Shown here piece by piece: positions 10,559-18,594 of a DNA stretch of 64,000 nucleotides (position 1 is the first letter of the stretch; the number at the start of each line of letters is the position of its first letter). The translations under genes and the position numbers were made by a program. The stretch is from positions 4,294,001 through 4,358,000 of the forward strand of contig NZ_CP120361.1 of assembly GCF_029457495.1 (NCBI RefSeq), given 5' to 3'. The notes below the pieces were generated by a model. The model saw only the letters and a list, made by a program, of their open reading frames with translations. It searched no databases and was not told the origin of the DNA. The stretch is from Chelativorans sp. AA-79 (GTDB taxonomy: Bacteria; Pseudomonadota; Alphaproteobacteria; Rhizobiales; Rhizobiaceae).

Positions 10559-11616
10559 AGGGGGTGACAAGGAAGACCGAAGGCAGCACGGCGCGATATT
10601 CGCCGGTGCTCGCCGCAGCACTCCTGTCCGCCACGGCTCTGGGCGGCTGCGCCAACAAATACATCCCGCCGGAGATCGATTACGACAATGTCGCGCCGGC
10701 CGTTCTGAAGACCGATCCGCCCGGCAAAGTCGAGGTGGTCGAGCTGCCGAAGCCGCTCCCTTTGCCCGGCCAGTTGAAGCCGGTCGATGGCGGCAAGGCC
10801 AAACCGGAGCCGAAGGACCCGAAGGCCCGCGTCACCCAAGCGAACGAAGCTGCACGCATGCAGCCCGTCCGCGACGGCTTCATCAATGCCGTGCAGGTTT
10901 ATCCCTTCTCGGCCGGCGCGCTCTATCAGGTCTATGCCGCGCCCGGTCAGGTCACCGACATCGCCCTCCAGCCCGGCGAGCAACTCGTCGGCTCCGGCCC
11001 GGTCGCGGCCGGCGACACGGTGCGCTGGATCATCGGCGACACGGAAAGCGGCGCAGGCGATCGCAGGCAGGTGCATATCCTGGTCAAGCCGACACGGCCG
11101 GACCTCCAGACCAATCTCGTCATCAACACGGACCGGCGCACCTACCATATGGAACTGCGCTCGACGGAGAAGACCTACATGGCCTCGGTCTCCTGGCAAT
11201 ATCCGCGGGACCAGTTGATTGCGCTCCGCCGGCAGAACGCAAGAGCGATCGCCGCGCAGCCTGTGGCGACAGGGGTCGACATCTCGAAGCTGAACTTCCG
11301 CTATTCGATCGAGGGTGACAGCGCGCCCTGGAAACCGCTGCGTGCCTTCGATGATGGATCGAAGGTCTATATCGAGTTCCCGTCCGGTATTGGCAAGGGC
11401 GAGATGCCGCCGCTCTTCGTCATTGGCCCGTCCGGTAACTCCGAACTGGTCAACTACCGCGCCCGCCAGAACTACTATGTCGTCGACCGTCTGTTCGCCG
11501 CCGCCGAATTGCGTCTCGGCGACAAGACGAGCGAGAGGCGTGTGCGCATCGTCCGCACCGACGGTCGCCCGGCCAAGCGGCGCACCGCGCTCTTTGCATC
11601 GGGGCGAGGCCGATGA
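10555..11616 (+). CDS. trbG: Conjugal transfer outer-membrane core protein TrbG (VirB9 family)
   Basis: 353 residues. A signal peptide ends in a lipobox-like LGGC at about residue 28, suggesting lipidation. The N-terminal half is Pro/Lys-rich. The second half is a VirB9/CagX domain (AVQVYPFSAGALYQVYAAPG and the later SWQYPRDQLIALR). It forms the outer ring of the core complex with TrbI. It overlaps trbF and trbI by 4 bases at each end. Confidence 0.93.
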   Translation: MKGVTRKTEGSTARYSPVLAAALLSATALGGCANKYIPPEIDYDNVAPAVLKTDPPGKVEVVELPKPLPLPGQLKPVDGGKAKPEPKDPKARVTQANEAARMQPVRDGFINAVQVYPFSAGALYQVYAAPGQVTDIALQPGEQLVGSGPVAAGDTVRWIIGDTESGAGDRRQVHILVKPTRPDLQTNLVINTDRRTYHMELRSTEKTYMASVSWQYPRDQLIALRRQNARAIAAQPVATGVDISKLNFRYSIEGDSAPWKPLRAFDDGSKVYIEFPSGIGKGEMPPLFVIGPSGNSELVNYRARQNYYVVDRLFAAAELRLGDKTSERRVRIVRTDGRPAKRRTALFASGRGR

Positions 11617-12842
11617 CCAACGCACCGAATATCCCTGCCGGCGACATCAAGGCCGAACTGCGCCTTCGACCCGAGCCTCCTCGCGTGACACGGCTGTCGC
11701 GCAAGGTGCTGATCGGTCTCGGCGGCGTCAGCGCCGTCACCATTGTCGGCTCACTCTTCTGGGCGCTCGATACCAGTCAGCGCGGCAGTCAACCCGCTAC
11801 CGAACTCTACAGCACCGAAAACCGCTCGACGGCTGACGGCTTGCAGAACCTTCCGCGCGACTATACCGGCCTGCCGCGCTCGGACGTTCCAGCGTTGGGG
11901 CCGGCCTTGCCCGGTGATCTCGGCCGGCCGATCCGCCGTGCGCAAGAACAAGGCAAGTCGGTTGAAGTGCCAGTTATCGAGACACCACGTGCTGATCCCG
12001 ACGAGCAGCGCCGCCTGGCCGAGATCGAAGCCGCCCGCGTCGCAAAACTGTTTACGGACAGCCGTGGCCTACGGGCGCCAGGTCAGCAGATCGCGGGAGA
12101 AATAGCAGTGGGTAATCGCGATCCGTCGTCCGGCCTCACCTTACCAACAGAGACGTCGCCGCTCGATCCCGGCGCCGCACAGAACATGCAGGACCGCAAG
12201 CTCGCCTTCGTCAATGCCGAGGCGGATCGCCGTACCGTCAGCCCCGACCGCGTGCAGGACAAAGCCTCGCCCTATGTCGTGCAGGCTGGGTCTGTCATTC
12301 CGGCGGCGCTGATCACCGGAATCAATTCCGATCTTCCCGGCCAGATCACCGCGCAGGTCACGGAACACGTCTATGACAGCCCGACCGGATCGCATCTGCT
12401 GATCCCGCAGGGCGCGCGCCTGATCGGCCAGTATGACAGCCAGGTCGCATTCGGCCAGCGCCGCGTCTTGCTCGTGTGGAACCACATCGTCATGCCCGAC
12501 GGCACGTCCATTGTGCTAGAGCGCCTCGCGGGTTCCGACACGCAAGGCTTCTCCGGCCTGGAGGACGGAGTGGACCATCATTGGGGCCGGATTTTCCGCG
12601 CCGCGATTCTCTCGACGCTGCTAGGCATCGGTACGGAACTCTCCAGCGATGACGAGAGCGACATCGCCAAGGCCATCCGGGAAAGCGCCCAGGACACTGC
12701 CTCCGACATCGGCCAGCAGATCGTCCGCCGACAGCTCAACATCCAGCCGACGCTCACGGTGCGGCCGGGCTTCCCGGTCAGGATTGTTGTGAAACGGGAT
12801 TTGGTGATGCAGCCCTACGATGCCGCAAAGGAGCGGTCATGA
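11613..12842 (+). CDS. trbI: Conjugal transfer core protein TrbI (VirB10 family)
   Basis: 409 residues with a cytoplasmic N-terminus, one membrane helix (about 29-50), a variable periplasmic linker and the conserved VirB10/TrbI domain. Recognisable parts are SPYVVQAGSVIPAALITGIN, LLIPQGARLIGQYDS and RPGFPVRIVVKRDL. It spans both membranes and completes the type IV core. It is the last classical trb gene and overlaps the following DUF2274 gene. Confidence 0.95.
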   Translation: MTNAPNIPAGDIKAELRLRPEPPRVTRLSRKVLIGLGGVSAVTIVGSLFWALDTSQRGSQPATELYSTENRSTADGLQNLPRDYTGLPRSDVPALGPALPGDLGRPIRRAQEQGKSVEVPVIETPRADPDEQRRLAEIEAARVAKLFTDSRGLRAPGQQIAGEIAVGNRDPSSGLTLPTETSPLDPGAAQNMQDRKLAFVNAEADRRTVSPDRVQDKASPYVVQAGSVIPAALITGINSDLPGQITAQVTEHVYDSPTGSHLLIPQGARLIGQYDSQVAFGQRRVLLVWNHIVMPDGTSIVLERLAGSDTQGFSGLEDGVDHHWGRIFRAAILSTLLGIGTELSSDDESDIAKAIRESAQDTASDIGQQIVRRQLNIQPTLTVRPGFPVRIVVKRDLVMQPYDAAKERS

Positions 12843-13105
12843 CCAAACTCAAACTCTCCGCCATTCCCGACGACAAGCCCGTCAAACTGACCGTCGAATT
12901 GCCCGCTCCGGTGTTCAAGGATTTGCAGGCGTATGCCGAGGCGATCGGGCGCGAGAGCAACCAGCCTGCGCCTGATCCGGCGAGACTTGTTGCGCCAATG
13001 GCCGCCAGATTCATGGCTACCGACAAGGCGTTCCGCAAGGCCAGGAGACAATTGCCTCGACCCGAAGGTCGAAGCACAGCCGATACCGATAGCAGCTCTT
13101 CGTAG
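12839..13105 (+). CDS. DUF2274 family protein at the end of the trb operon
   Basis: 88 residues, start overlapping the trbI stop (ATGA). The sequence KLSAIPDDKPVKLTVELPAPVF is the DUF2274 pattern. This small family is found almost only downstream of trbI. Function is unknown; a ribbon-helix-helix-like DNA-binding role has been considered plausible from its size but cannot be shown here. It ends the operon; no relaxase or traG follows. Confidence 0.85.
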   Translation: MTKLKLSAIPDDKPVKLTVELPAPVFKDLQAYAEAIGRESNQPAPDPARLVAPMAARFMATDKAFRKARRQLPRPEGRSTADTDSSSS

Positions 13106-13222
13106 TTTGTGCGCCTGTCTAGCCCGCAACCTCCGGGACGCCGGCTGAGAAGCAGCGTCGCACTCTGGCGAGGTGATCAAACCGGCCCCGAACTCACGAA
13201 CAAGATATGATTTTTACGTGTT

Positions 13223-13264
13223 TGGTGCGGACGGCGGAACTCGAACCTGTACTCTCGTAAGAGT
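13223..13264 (-). repeat. tRNA-like 3' half, possible attachment-site remnant
   Basis: Read on the minus strand, this stretch ends in CCA preceded by discriminator A and the acceptor strand CGTCCGC. Before these come a T-loop TTCGAGT and a variable arm (ACTCT, loop, AGAGT) of a class II (Leu/Ser) tRNA. The T-stem pairs only in part and no matching GCGGACG 5' acceptor is found next to it, so a functional tRNA is unlikely. Tyrosine recombinases often integrate at tRNA 3' ends. A leftover att site beside the trb cluster is therefore possible. Confidence 0.4.
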
Positions 13265-13286
13265 AGCTTCAGCAGCGAGACCACGA

Positions 13287-13706
13287 CTATGGATTCGTTT
13301 GCGGCGTGGCGCTCTTGTATTTCAACATGTGGTCCAGGCTCCAAACACCGGGGCCCGCGAAAACGAGGTAAAGAAAAACGAAGCAGAAGAGGATCGCGCT
13401 GTCACCACCGTTGAGAACCGGAAAGAAGCTTTGCGGGGCATGCGCCATCCAATAGGCCACCGCCATCTGCCCGGAAAGCAAGAAAGCGACCGGCCGCGTG
13501 AACAGGCCGAGAATGAGCAAGACACCACCGACGAGTTCGAGAAGGCCGGCAATCCACGGCAGGAACAGCATGTCGGGCGAGAATTCGCTGGCGGGAAATC
13601 CGAGCAGCTTCTGCGTACCGTGCTCCAGGAACAGGAACGCGGCGACAATGCGCAGTATGCTGAGGACGCGCGGTGTCCAGAGGCTCAAAGTCTCATTGCT
13701 GTTCAT
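13287..13706 (-). CDS. DoxX family membrane protein
   Basis: I start at 13706, preceded by AGGAGCATTCC, giving 139 residues. An upstream start at 13811 overlaps nothing useful and lacks a ribosome site. Four hydrophobic helices and the motifs LRIVAAFLFLEHGTQKLLGFP and GLLELVGGVLLILGLFTRP are characteristic of DoxX/SURF4-like proteins. Some DoxX members act in thiosulfate:quinone oxidation or redox stress, but this subgroup is undefined. It lies 43 bases downstream of a run of three overlapping small genes on the same strand. Confidence 0.85.
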   Translation of the reverse strand: MNSNETLSLWTPRVLSILRIVAAFLFLEHGTQKLLGFPASEFSPDMLFLPWIAGLLELVGGVLLILGLFTRPVAFLLSGQMAVAYWMAHAPQSFFPVLNGGDSAILFCFVFLYLVFAGPGVWSLDHMLKYKSATPQTNP

Positions 13707-13749
13707 GATGGAATGCTCCTGAAATCCACAGGATTCTTGATTGATTTGT

Positions 13750-14058
13750 TCAGGCGGTGCCGGCAACGCGCATCGAGCCGAGATCCTGTCTGTCCCGTTT
13801 CCGGCACGCACTCACCAGTGCCATGGCCAGGATTTCGGTGTCGGAGGTCGGGTGCGGACGCCAGCCACATGGGCAGGCATCGATTCTGGAATGCGCCTCT
13901 GCCGCCTCGCTATAGATCGATCCGATAGCCTGTGCAGCCAGCTGCAGGACCGCCATCGGCGGTAACCCCGTTCTGTCGATGACGTGGCAAAACTCGTTCG
14001 CCAATGCCATCCGGAAATGTGCCTCGGCCTCCTCACGGCGCGATTCAGTCTTGGACAT
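13750..14058 (-). CDS. Hypothetical protein with CPCGW motif
   Basis: 102 residues when started at 14058. The protein is mainly helical, with EAEAHFRMALANEFCHVID, a PMAVLQLAAQAIGSIYSEAA segment and a CPCGW motif near residue 65 that could bind metal. It overlaps the upstream gene by 14 bases and so is part of a three-gene translationally coupled unit. I do not recognise a named family. Confidence 0.55.
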   Translation of the reverse strand: MSKTESRREEAEAHFRMALANEFCHVIDRTGLPPMAVLQLAAQAIGSIYSEAAEAHSRIDACPCGWRPHPTSDTEILAMALVSACRKRDRQDLGSMRVAGTA

Positions 14059-14464
14059 CTGTGTCACGCGGCTTCTCCATGCCTGGATTCTGGCTCTCTT
14101 GTACTTCGGGTTCGGTCTGTTTCGTGCAGGTCGATAGGAGATCGGGGTGTGTCGATGTGCCGAACCCTGAAACGAAGGCGTGCAATGCCTCACATGCGGC
14201 ATCGAGATCCCGCATCGCCGTGAAGAGCGCTTCCCGATCACACCAATGCGTCTCATACAGGGCGACGAAAATAGTATTGGCTGTATCGAGTGGTTCTGGC
14301 GCCTCATGGGCGCGCGCCAGGCTCTCGACGGCTCTTTGCCGGGCCTCGCGAACGCGTGAACGCTGCCGTTCGACTTCCGCCACGAGTTCCCGGTAGCGGC
14401 GCGTATCGATCCGTTCGGAATCGCTCGGAAGCGGGTGTCCTTCGATACTCGTGCAATGCTTCAT
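14045..14464 (-). CDS. Hypothetical helical protein
   Basis: 139 residues starting at 14464, where the ATG overlaps the stop of the preceding gene (ATGA). The central part (about residues 20-60) is rich in Arg and Glu, probably coiled coil (YRELVAEVERQRSRVREARQ). The tail is polar. No family is recognised. The tight overlaps with both neighbours support it being real and co-expressed with them. Confidence 0.55.
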   Translation of the reverse strand: MKHCTSIEGHPLPSDSERIDTRRYRELVAEVERQRSRVREARQRAVESLARAHEAPEPLDTANTIFVALYETHWCDREALFTAMRDLDAACEALHAFVSGFGTSTHPDLLSTCTKQTEPEVQESQNPGMEKPRDTDVQD

Positions 14465-14757
14465 GCAACTCGCCTCCCGTCTGGATCGCCGCTTGAGCTT
14501 CCGGTCGCGATCGTCCAGCGTTTCCGGTCGATGATCACGGTCTGGCCCGCCTGGAAAGCGGTGTTTTCGAGCGGGGGCTGTTCGACGGCCTTGCCGTACG
14601 CGAGCTTCTGCCAATGACCCGCCCGCGGACGGGCAATTTCGTACTGATCACAAGCCAGGGCGACATGTAGGTCGCGGACTCCGAATGTGCGGGCGACTTC
14701 CGTCAGCGGTTTCGACCAGACCAAGTCATAGAGCTCCGCGCGACTCATCTTCAGCAT
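14461..14757 (-). CDS. Conserved hypothetical protein, putative helix-turn-helix-like
   Basis: 98 residues starting at 14757. The opening SRAELYDLVWSKPLTEVART and following GVRDLHVALACDQYEIARP resemble a widespread group of phage- and element-associated proteins. Members begin with LYDLVWSEPM..VAK.YGVS and look like helix-turn-helix proteins followed by P.GYW.KL; here the last part is RAGHWQKLAYGK. It is first of three overlapping genes on this strand. DNA binding is an inference from the helix pattern. Confidence 0.65.
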   Translation of the reverse strand: MLKMSRAELYDLVWSKPLTEVARTFGVRDLHVALACDQYEIARPRAGHWQKLAYGKAVEQPPLENTAFQAGQTVIIDRKRWTIATGSSSGDPDGRRVA

Positions 14758-14972
14758 ATCCTTCCACCTCCCGCGGCAAGCACAGCAATACCGGCGCCAA
14801 AATCGGAAAAAGGGGCTTGCTCCGGCGCTCGCTCCTCTACGCGTCCGGCAGCCGATTTCGGTCGCGGCACCTTCAATCAAACACAATACTCGACTATAAA
14901 AGTCAAGTTTATGCAGATCGGACTAAGCATTGCCGCTCACAGCGGTCGGGGTGTTGGATTTGGAGGTCACTC

Positions 14973-15191
14973 ATGCCGGAAATGCGGAACAGATATCCCG
15001 GTCCAGACAGCTATTTCGAGCGCCCGGCCGAGAAGCTCGTGCTCGAAGGCCACCGCTGCTGGACGCGCGGCTACGTGATGCGATCGACGGAACCCTGGAC
15101 CGACGCCCAGTTGCTCTATCGCCGCATACTGGGCGACGCCAACGGGGAACAGGCGATTATCGCGTTGGCGGGTTTCGTCAAGACGAGATAA
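14973..15191 (+). CDS. Small hypothetical protein
   Basis: 72 residues. The ATG at 14973 is preceded by a clear GGAGGT ribosome site. Aromatic and charged residues are evenly spread and there is no membrane segment. I know of no named family. Its stop codon lies inside a 7-bp inverted repeat (15179-15199). A second AT-rich hairpin at 15256-15280 runs into TTTT and may end this transcript. Confidence 0.55.
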   Translation: MPEMRNRYPGPDSYFERPAEKLVLEGHRCWTRGYVMRSTEPWTDAQLLYRRILGDANGEQAIIALAGFVKTR

Positions 15192-15228
15192 CCGTCTTGT
15201 GAAAGCTCCGACCTGACGTTGAGGGCGC

Positions 15229-15756
15229 TTGACTTCCAGAAACCGGCGTGCTTCCAAAGATGAATATAAAACTCATCTTTTGGCGTCGATCTCACGCATG
15301 AAGAGTGGGGTGCAAGGGTACATGCGGAATAAAACATATATCTCTCGTCAATCTTTCCGGCGCTCGGTGATCGCTGCAGGCCGAAAGGGTATGGGTTTTC
15401 TAGCGGAGCGGCACGTGGGGATAGAGCGCCGGTTGGCGGGATTATATCTCGAGTGGGGAACTGAAAAGCGTGTTGTGTCGGCGGTCAGCCCCGCATTCAA
15501 GTTCGCGGCTCAGGGCCTTCAGCAGAACCTCGTCGAGCGCGGAATCCCCGTTCTGCAAAACGGATTCCCGATCAACCGGGGGGACTGCTCTTGCATTGTT
15601 GGATTCTCGAATCCCCAACGGGCCGAGCTCACCAACCTGTTCAACGCATCCTCCGCCTCTTCGACGCTGATCGTCGATCAAGCAAGACCGGACCAGGCGG
15701 CATTCCTGCCCCGTGATGGGCGAAGACTCTATGCGGGCCTCAAGGCGACATTCTGA
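15229..15756 (+). CDS. Possible hypothetical protein, start uncertain
   Basis: The open frame is 175 residues, or 151 if started at the ATG at 15301. The later start avoids the hairpin at 15256-15280. No family, signal peptide or membrane helix is recognised. The N-terminal part is basic and the C-terminal part has two Cys in DCSCIVGFSN. The gene precedes the ABC operon by 36 bases on the same strand, so it could share that transcript. Coding status is doubtful. Confidence 0.35.
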   Translation: MTSRNRRASKDEYKTHLLASISRMKSGVQGYMRNKTYISRQSFRRSVIAAGRKGMGFLAERHVGIERRLAGLYLEWGTEKRVVSAVSPAFKFAAQGLQQNLVERGIPVLQNGFPINRGDCSCIVGFSNPQRAELTNLFNASSASSTLIVDQARPDQAAFLPRDGRRLYAGLKATF

Positions 15757-15792
15757 GGCCAAGCCGGAAGGAACCCAAGAAAGGAGCCAACC

Positions 15793-16764
15793 ATGCTCAA
15801 CCGTCGGACCCTCCTCGCAACTGCCGCAGCGGCGGCGGTTACGCGCCCGCCAGCCGTTTGGGCCGCCGACCCGCTGACGTTCTGGGGGCCGCCGGCAGCG
15901 CCCTCCATCGTACTGGCCCAGGCCGTGGCGAGCGGTACGCTCGAAGCCATCGCTCCATCGGTTGCATTCAAGACCTGGCGCACGCCCGACGAAATGCGTG
16001 CCGGGATCAGCTCCGGCTCGATGAAGGCGGTCATCGTCCCGAGCTACGTGGCCGCCAATCTCTACAATCGCGGTCTTGGCGTGCAACTCGCCAACATTAT
16101 GACGCGCGGGCTGTTGTACATCGTGGCGGGCTCCGAAATCGGCGGCATTGCGGATCTTGCCGGCAAGAGGCTGGCCGTTCCCTTCCGCAACGATATGCCG
16201 GATTTCATTCTGCGCCGCCTTTTATCCCATGCAGGGCTCGAGCCTGGAAAAGACCTGCAGCTCGAATATGCCGGCACACCGCCCGAGGCGATGCAAATGC
16301 TGCTCGCCGGCCGCACGCAAGCCGCGCTGCTGGCTGAGCCGGCTGCGACTGCGACCATCCTCAAGGGCAAGCTGAGCATGAGCGGGCTGACGCGCGCCGT
16401 CGACTGCCAGAAGACGTGGGCCGAGGCGATCGGCGGGGATGGCTTCCTGCCGCAGGCCGGTCTTGCGGTCACGTCGGCTTTCATTGACGAGGTCGGTCCG
16501 GAAGGCCTTCGGACCCTGCAAGAAGCCCTTCAATCGGCGCTGAACTATGTGGTGAGCCATCCCACCCTGGCAGCGCTGGCATCGGCCGACGAATTCGGCC
16601 TGATGAGCCCTGTGGTCGCACAGGCAATCCCGCACAGTAATCTCGCCGCGCTACCCGCATCCTCGATCCGCCCGGAACTGGAGGCCTTCTTCTCCATCCT
16701 CGCTGACGACGATCCGCGCATCATCGGCGGCAAGCTGCCGGATGACGGGTTCTACGCGCTCTGA
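15793..16764 (+). CDS. ABC transporter substrate-binding protein (NrtA/TauA/SsuA type)
   Basis: 323 residues with a good GGAG ribosome site. The signal peptide starts NRRTLLATAAAAA and is twin-arginine-like, so Tat export is possible. The mature part follows the NMT1/NrtA fold: FWGPPAAPSIVLAQAVASG, then DLAGKRLAVPFRNDMPDF and MLLAGRTQAALLAEP. The family binds nitrate, sulfonates, pyrimidines or other small ligands; the ligand cannot be read here. It is first of five overlapping genes ending in nnrS, which points to a role in nitrogen-oxide or metal physiology rather than sulfur supply. Confidence 0.85.
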   Translation: MLNRRTLLATAAAAAVTRPPAVWAADPLTFWGPPAAPSIVLAQAVASGTLEAIAPSVAFKTWRTPDEMRAGISSGSMKAVIVPSYVAANLYNRGLGVQLANIMTRGLLYIVAGSEIGGIADLAGKRLAVPFRNDMPDFILRRLLSHAGLEPGKDLQLEYAGTPPEAMQMLLAGRTQAALLAEPAATATILKGKLSMSGLTRAVDCQKTWAEAIGGDGFLPQAGLAVTSAFIDEVGPEGLRTLQEALQSALNYVVSHPTLAALASADEFGLMSPVVAQAIPHSNLAALPASSIRPELEAFFSILADDDPRIIGGKLPDDGFYAL

Positions 16765-16805
16765 GAGCCCGCTCCGCTGCGTCGTTTTCAAAGGAGACCA
16801 TAGCC

Positions 16806-17060
16806 ATGCCAACGCAACATCCATCTCTGCTCCGCGACCGGTTCTTCGGTGGCAGCCTTGCGGCGACGATCATCGCGTTTCTCGCATGTCTGTCCACGCA
16901 CATCGCCACGATCCTCGGTATTGCAGGTGCTATCGCCTGGGTCGGGGAATTGGAGCACGCGCTGCTGTTCGCAACGATCGCCCTCGCGGGATTGACGCTC
17001 TACGCCTGGCGCCGCCACCGCCGCGCCGGCTGTGACTGCGCACCTAGGGTCGACAAATGA
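16806..17060 (+). CDS. MerF-like two-helix small membrane protein
   Basis: 84 residues with two membrane helices (about 17-38 and 46-66) and a C-terminal CDCAP motif. Layout and several stretches (ATILGIAGAIAWVGELEHAL, LAGLTLYAWRRHRR) resemble the mercury/metal transporter MerF. MerF carries one CC pair in helix 1 and one at the C-terminus. Here helix 1 has a single Cys (FLAC) and the tail has CDC. No other mer gene is near. It sits inside an ABC operon, overlapping the permease start by 4 bases. Metal handling is an inference. Confidence 0.6.
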   Translation: MPTQHPSLLRDRFFGGSLAATIIAFLACLSTHIATILGIAGAIAWVGELEHALLFATIALAGLTLYAWRRHRRAGCDCAPRVDK

Positions 17061-17854
17061 CGCGGGCCTCCTGGCTCGGACGCTATATCTGGTCAGGCTG
17101 GGCGGGCGCGACCGGTCTGTTGTGCCTGTTCGCAGCCTGGCAGACCGGCCATGAAGTCTACGGAAGCTTCGTACTGCCGTCGCCACTTGAGACGCTTTCG
17201 GCGATTGGCGACATTATACGTGCGCCCGGCTTCGCATCGGCCACGGGAGAAACCGCCGCGCGCGCAGCTCTTGGCTTCTGCCTGGCCGCGGGGCTGGGCA
17301 CGCTGGCGGGAAGCGTCGCGGGCTTCTCGTTTGCCGCTATGCGGCTCCTCAAGCCCGTCGTCGCCGTTGTGCTTTCCGTCCCGCCGATATCGTGGATCGT
17401 GCTCACGCTGATATGGTTCGGGGCGACCGGCGGCTCGGCGGTTGCGACCGTCGTCGTCGCCGCGCTGCCCATCTCCTTCGCCGGCGCGCTGGAAGGCGTT
17501 GCCACACGTGACCGGTCGCTCGACGCCATGGCACGGGTGTTCGGTGCCGGGCCGTTCCGCCGTTTCCGCACGGTCACGCTGCCGCATCTCTTGTCCTATC
17601 TCTTCCCTGCGTGGACGACGACGGTTGGAACCGCGTGGAAAGTCACAGTCATGGCCGAGCTTCTTTCCAATACCGGCGGGATCGGCGGCGAAATCGCCAC
17701 GGCACGAGCCCTGTTCGACATTGCGCAGGTGACGGCCTGGACCGCACTCGTCGTTCTCTTCGCGCTTGCCACGGACTATCTCGTACTTCATCCACTGCGC
17801 GAGGGACTTGAGCGCTGGCGCAGCGCCGGCCTGCCGTCGGGCGTGAAGCGATGA
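17057..17854 (+). CDS. ABC transporter permease (NrtB/TauC/SsuC type)
   Basis: 265 residues with six predicted membrane helices. The BPD permease signature EGVATRDRSLDAMARVFGAG lies in the cytoplasmic loop that contacts the ATPase. It forms the importer with the flanking binding protein and ATPase. Start and stop overlap its neighbours by 4 bases. Confidence 0.9.
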   Translation: MTRASWLGRYIWSGWAGATGLLCLFAAWQTGHEVYGSFVLPSPLETLSAIGDIIRAPGFASATGETAARAALGFCLAAGLGTLAGSVAGFSFAAMRLLKPVVAVVLSVPPISWIVLTLIWFGATGGSAVATVVVAALPISFAGALEGVATRDRSLDAMARVFGAGPFRRFRTVTLPHLLSYLFPAWTTTVGTAWKVTVMAELLSNTGGIGGEIATARALFDIAQVTAWTALVVLFALATDYLVLHPLREGLERWRSAGLPSGVKR

Positions 17855-18594
17855 GGCTTGCGCTTGACCGCGTCGGCCACGCCTTCCTCGGCCGGACCGT
17901 TCTCGAAGATACATCGCTTGTGCTTGCCCCTGGCGAGATTGTCGCGCTTGTGGGGCCTTCCGGCTGTGGCAAGACCACGCTCTTGCAGATCGCCGCCGGC
18001 CTTATCGAACCCCTGAAGGGCCGCGTCCGGCGGCATTATCGACGCCATGCCGTGGTGTTTCAGGAGCCTCGGCTCCTGCCCTGGTTCAATGCGCGGGACA
18101 ACATCGCCTATGGTCTTGCCGGTCTCGGTATTCCCGCGCGCCGCCGTTGGGAGGCTGCCTGCGCCAAAGCTCACGATGTGGGGCTCGAGCCTGCCGATCT
18201 CGACAAATATCCTTCCGAACTGTCCGGCGGCATGCGCCAGCGCGTGGCGGTGGCCCGTGCGTTGGCGGTGGAACCGGAGGTCGTCTACTTCGACGAGCCA
18301 TTCACGGCGGTGGATGTCGGCCTGAAGCGCGTCTTGCAGGACCTCGTCGTGGCAATGGCCCGTGAGTGCGGGTTCTCAGGCCTGTTCGTGACGCACGACA
18401 TCGCCGAGGCCGTGCGCATAGCCGATCGGCTGGCAATTCTCTCCACAAGGCAACGCGGGATCGTCGAAATCCGCGCCATTCCGGGCAGGCCGGGCGGGCG
18501 CGACAACCGCTCCGTGTTCGAGACCGTGGAAGGCTGGTCGCACGAGCCGGTATTCAGCGAACTTGTGCATGGCGAGGAGCGGCATCACACATGA
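17851..18594 (+). CDS. ABC transporter ATP-binding protein (NrtD/TauB/SsuB type)
   Basis: 247 residues with Walker A GPSGCGKTTLL (about residues 35-45), a Q-loop (VVFQEPRLLPW), ABC signature LSGGMRQR (about residue 127) and Walker B VVYFDEPF. The PRLLPW sequence after the Q-loop is typical of nitrate/sulfonate-type importers. Its stop overlaps the nnrS start. Confidence 0.93.
   Translation: MRLALDRVGHAFLGRTVLEDTSLVLAPGEIVALVGPSGCGKTTLLQIAAGLIEPLKGRVRRHYRRHAVVFQEPRLLPWFNARDNIAYGLAGLGIPARRRWEAACAKAHDVGLEPADLDKYPSELSGGMRQRVAVARALAVEPEVVYFDEPFTAVDVGLKRVLQDLVVAMARECGFSGLFVTHDIAEAVRIADRLAILSTRQRGIVEIRAIPGRPGGRDNRSVFETVEGWSHEPVFSELVHGEERHHT

Noticed and set aside
13173..13928. 251-codon plus frame across the tRNA-like remnant
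   Set aside because: The peptide is the well-known false product of reading through a tRNA-like sequence and the antisense of DoxX.
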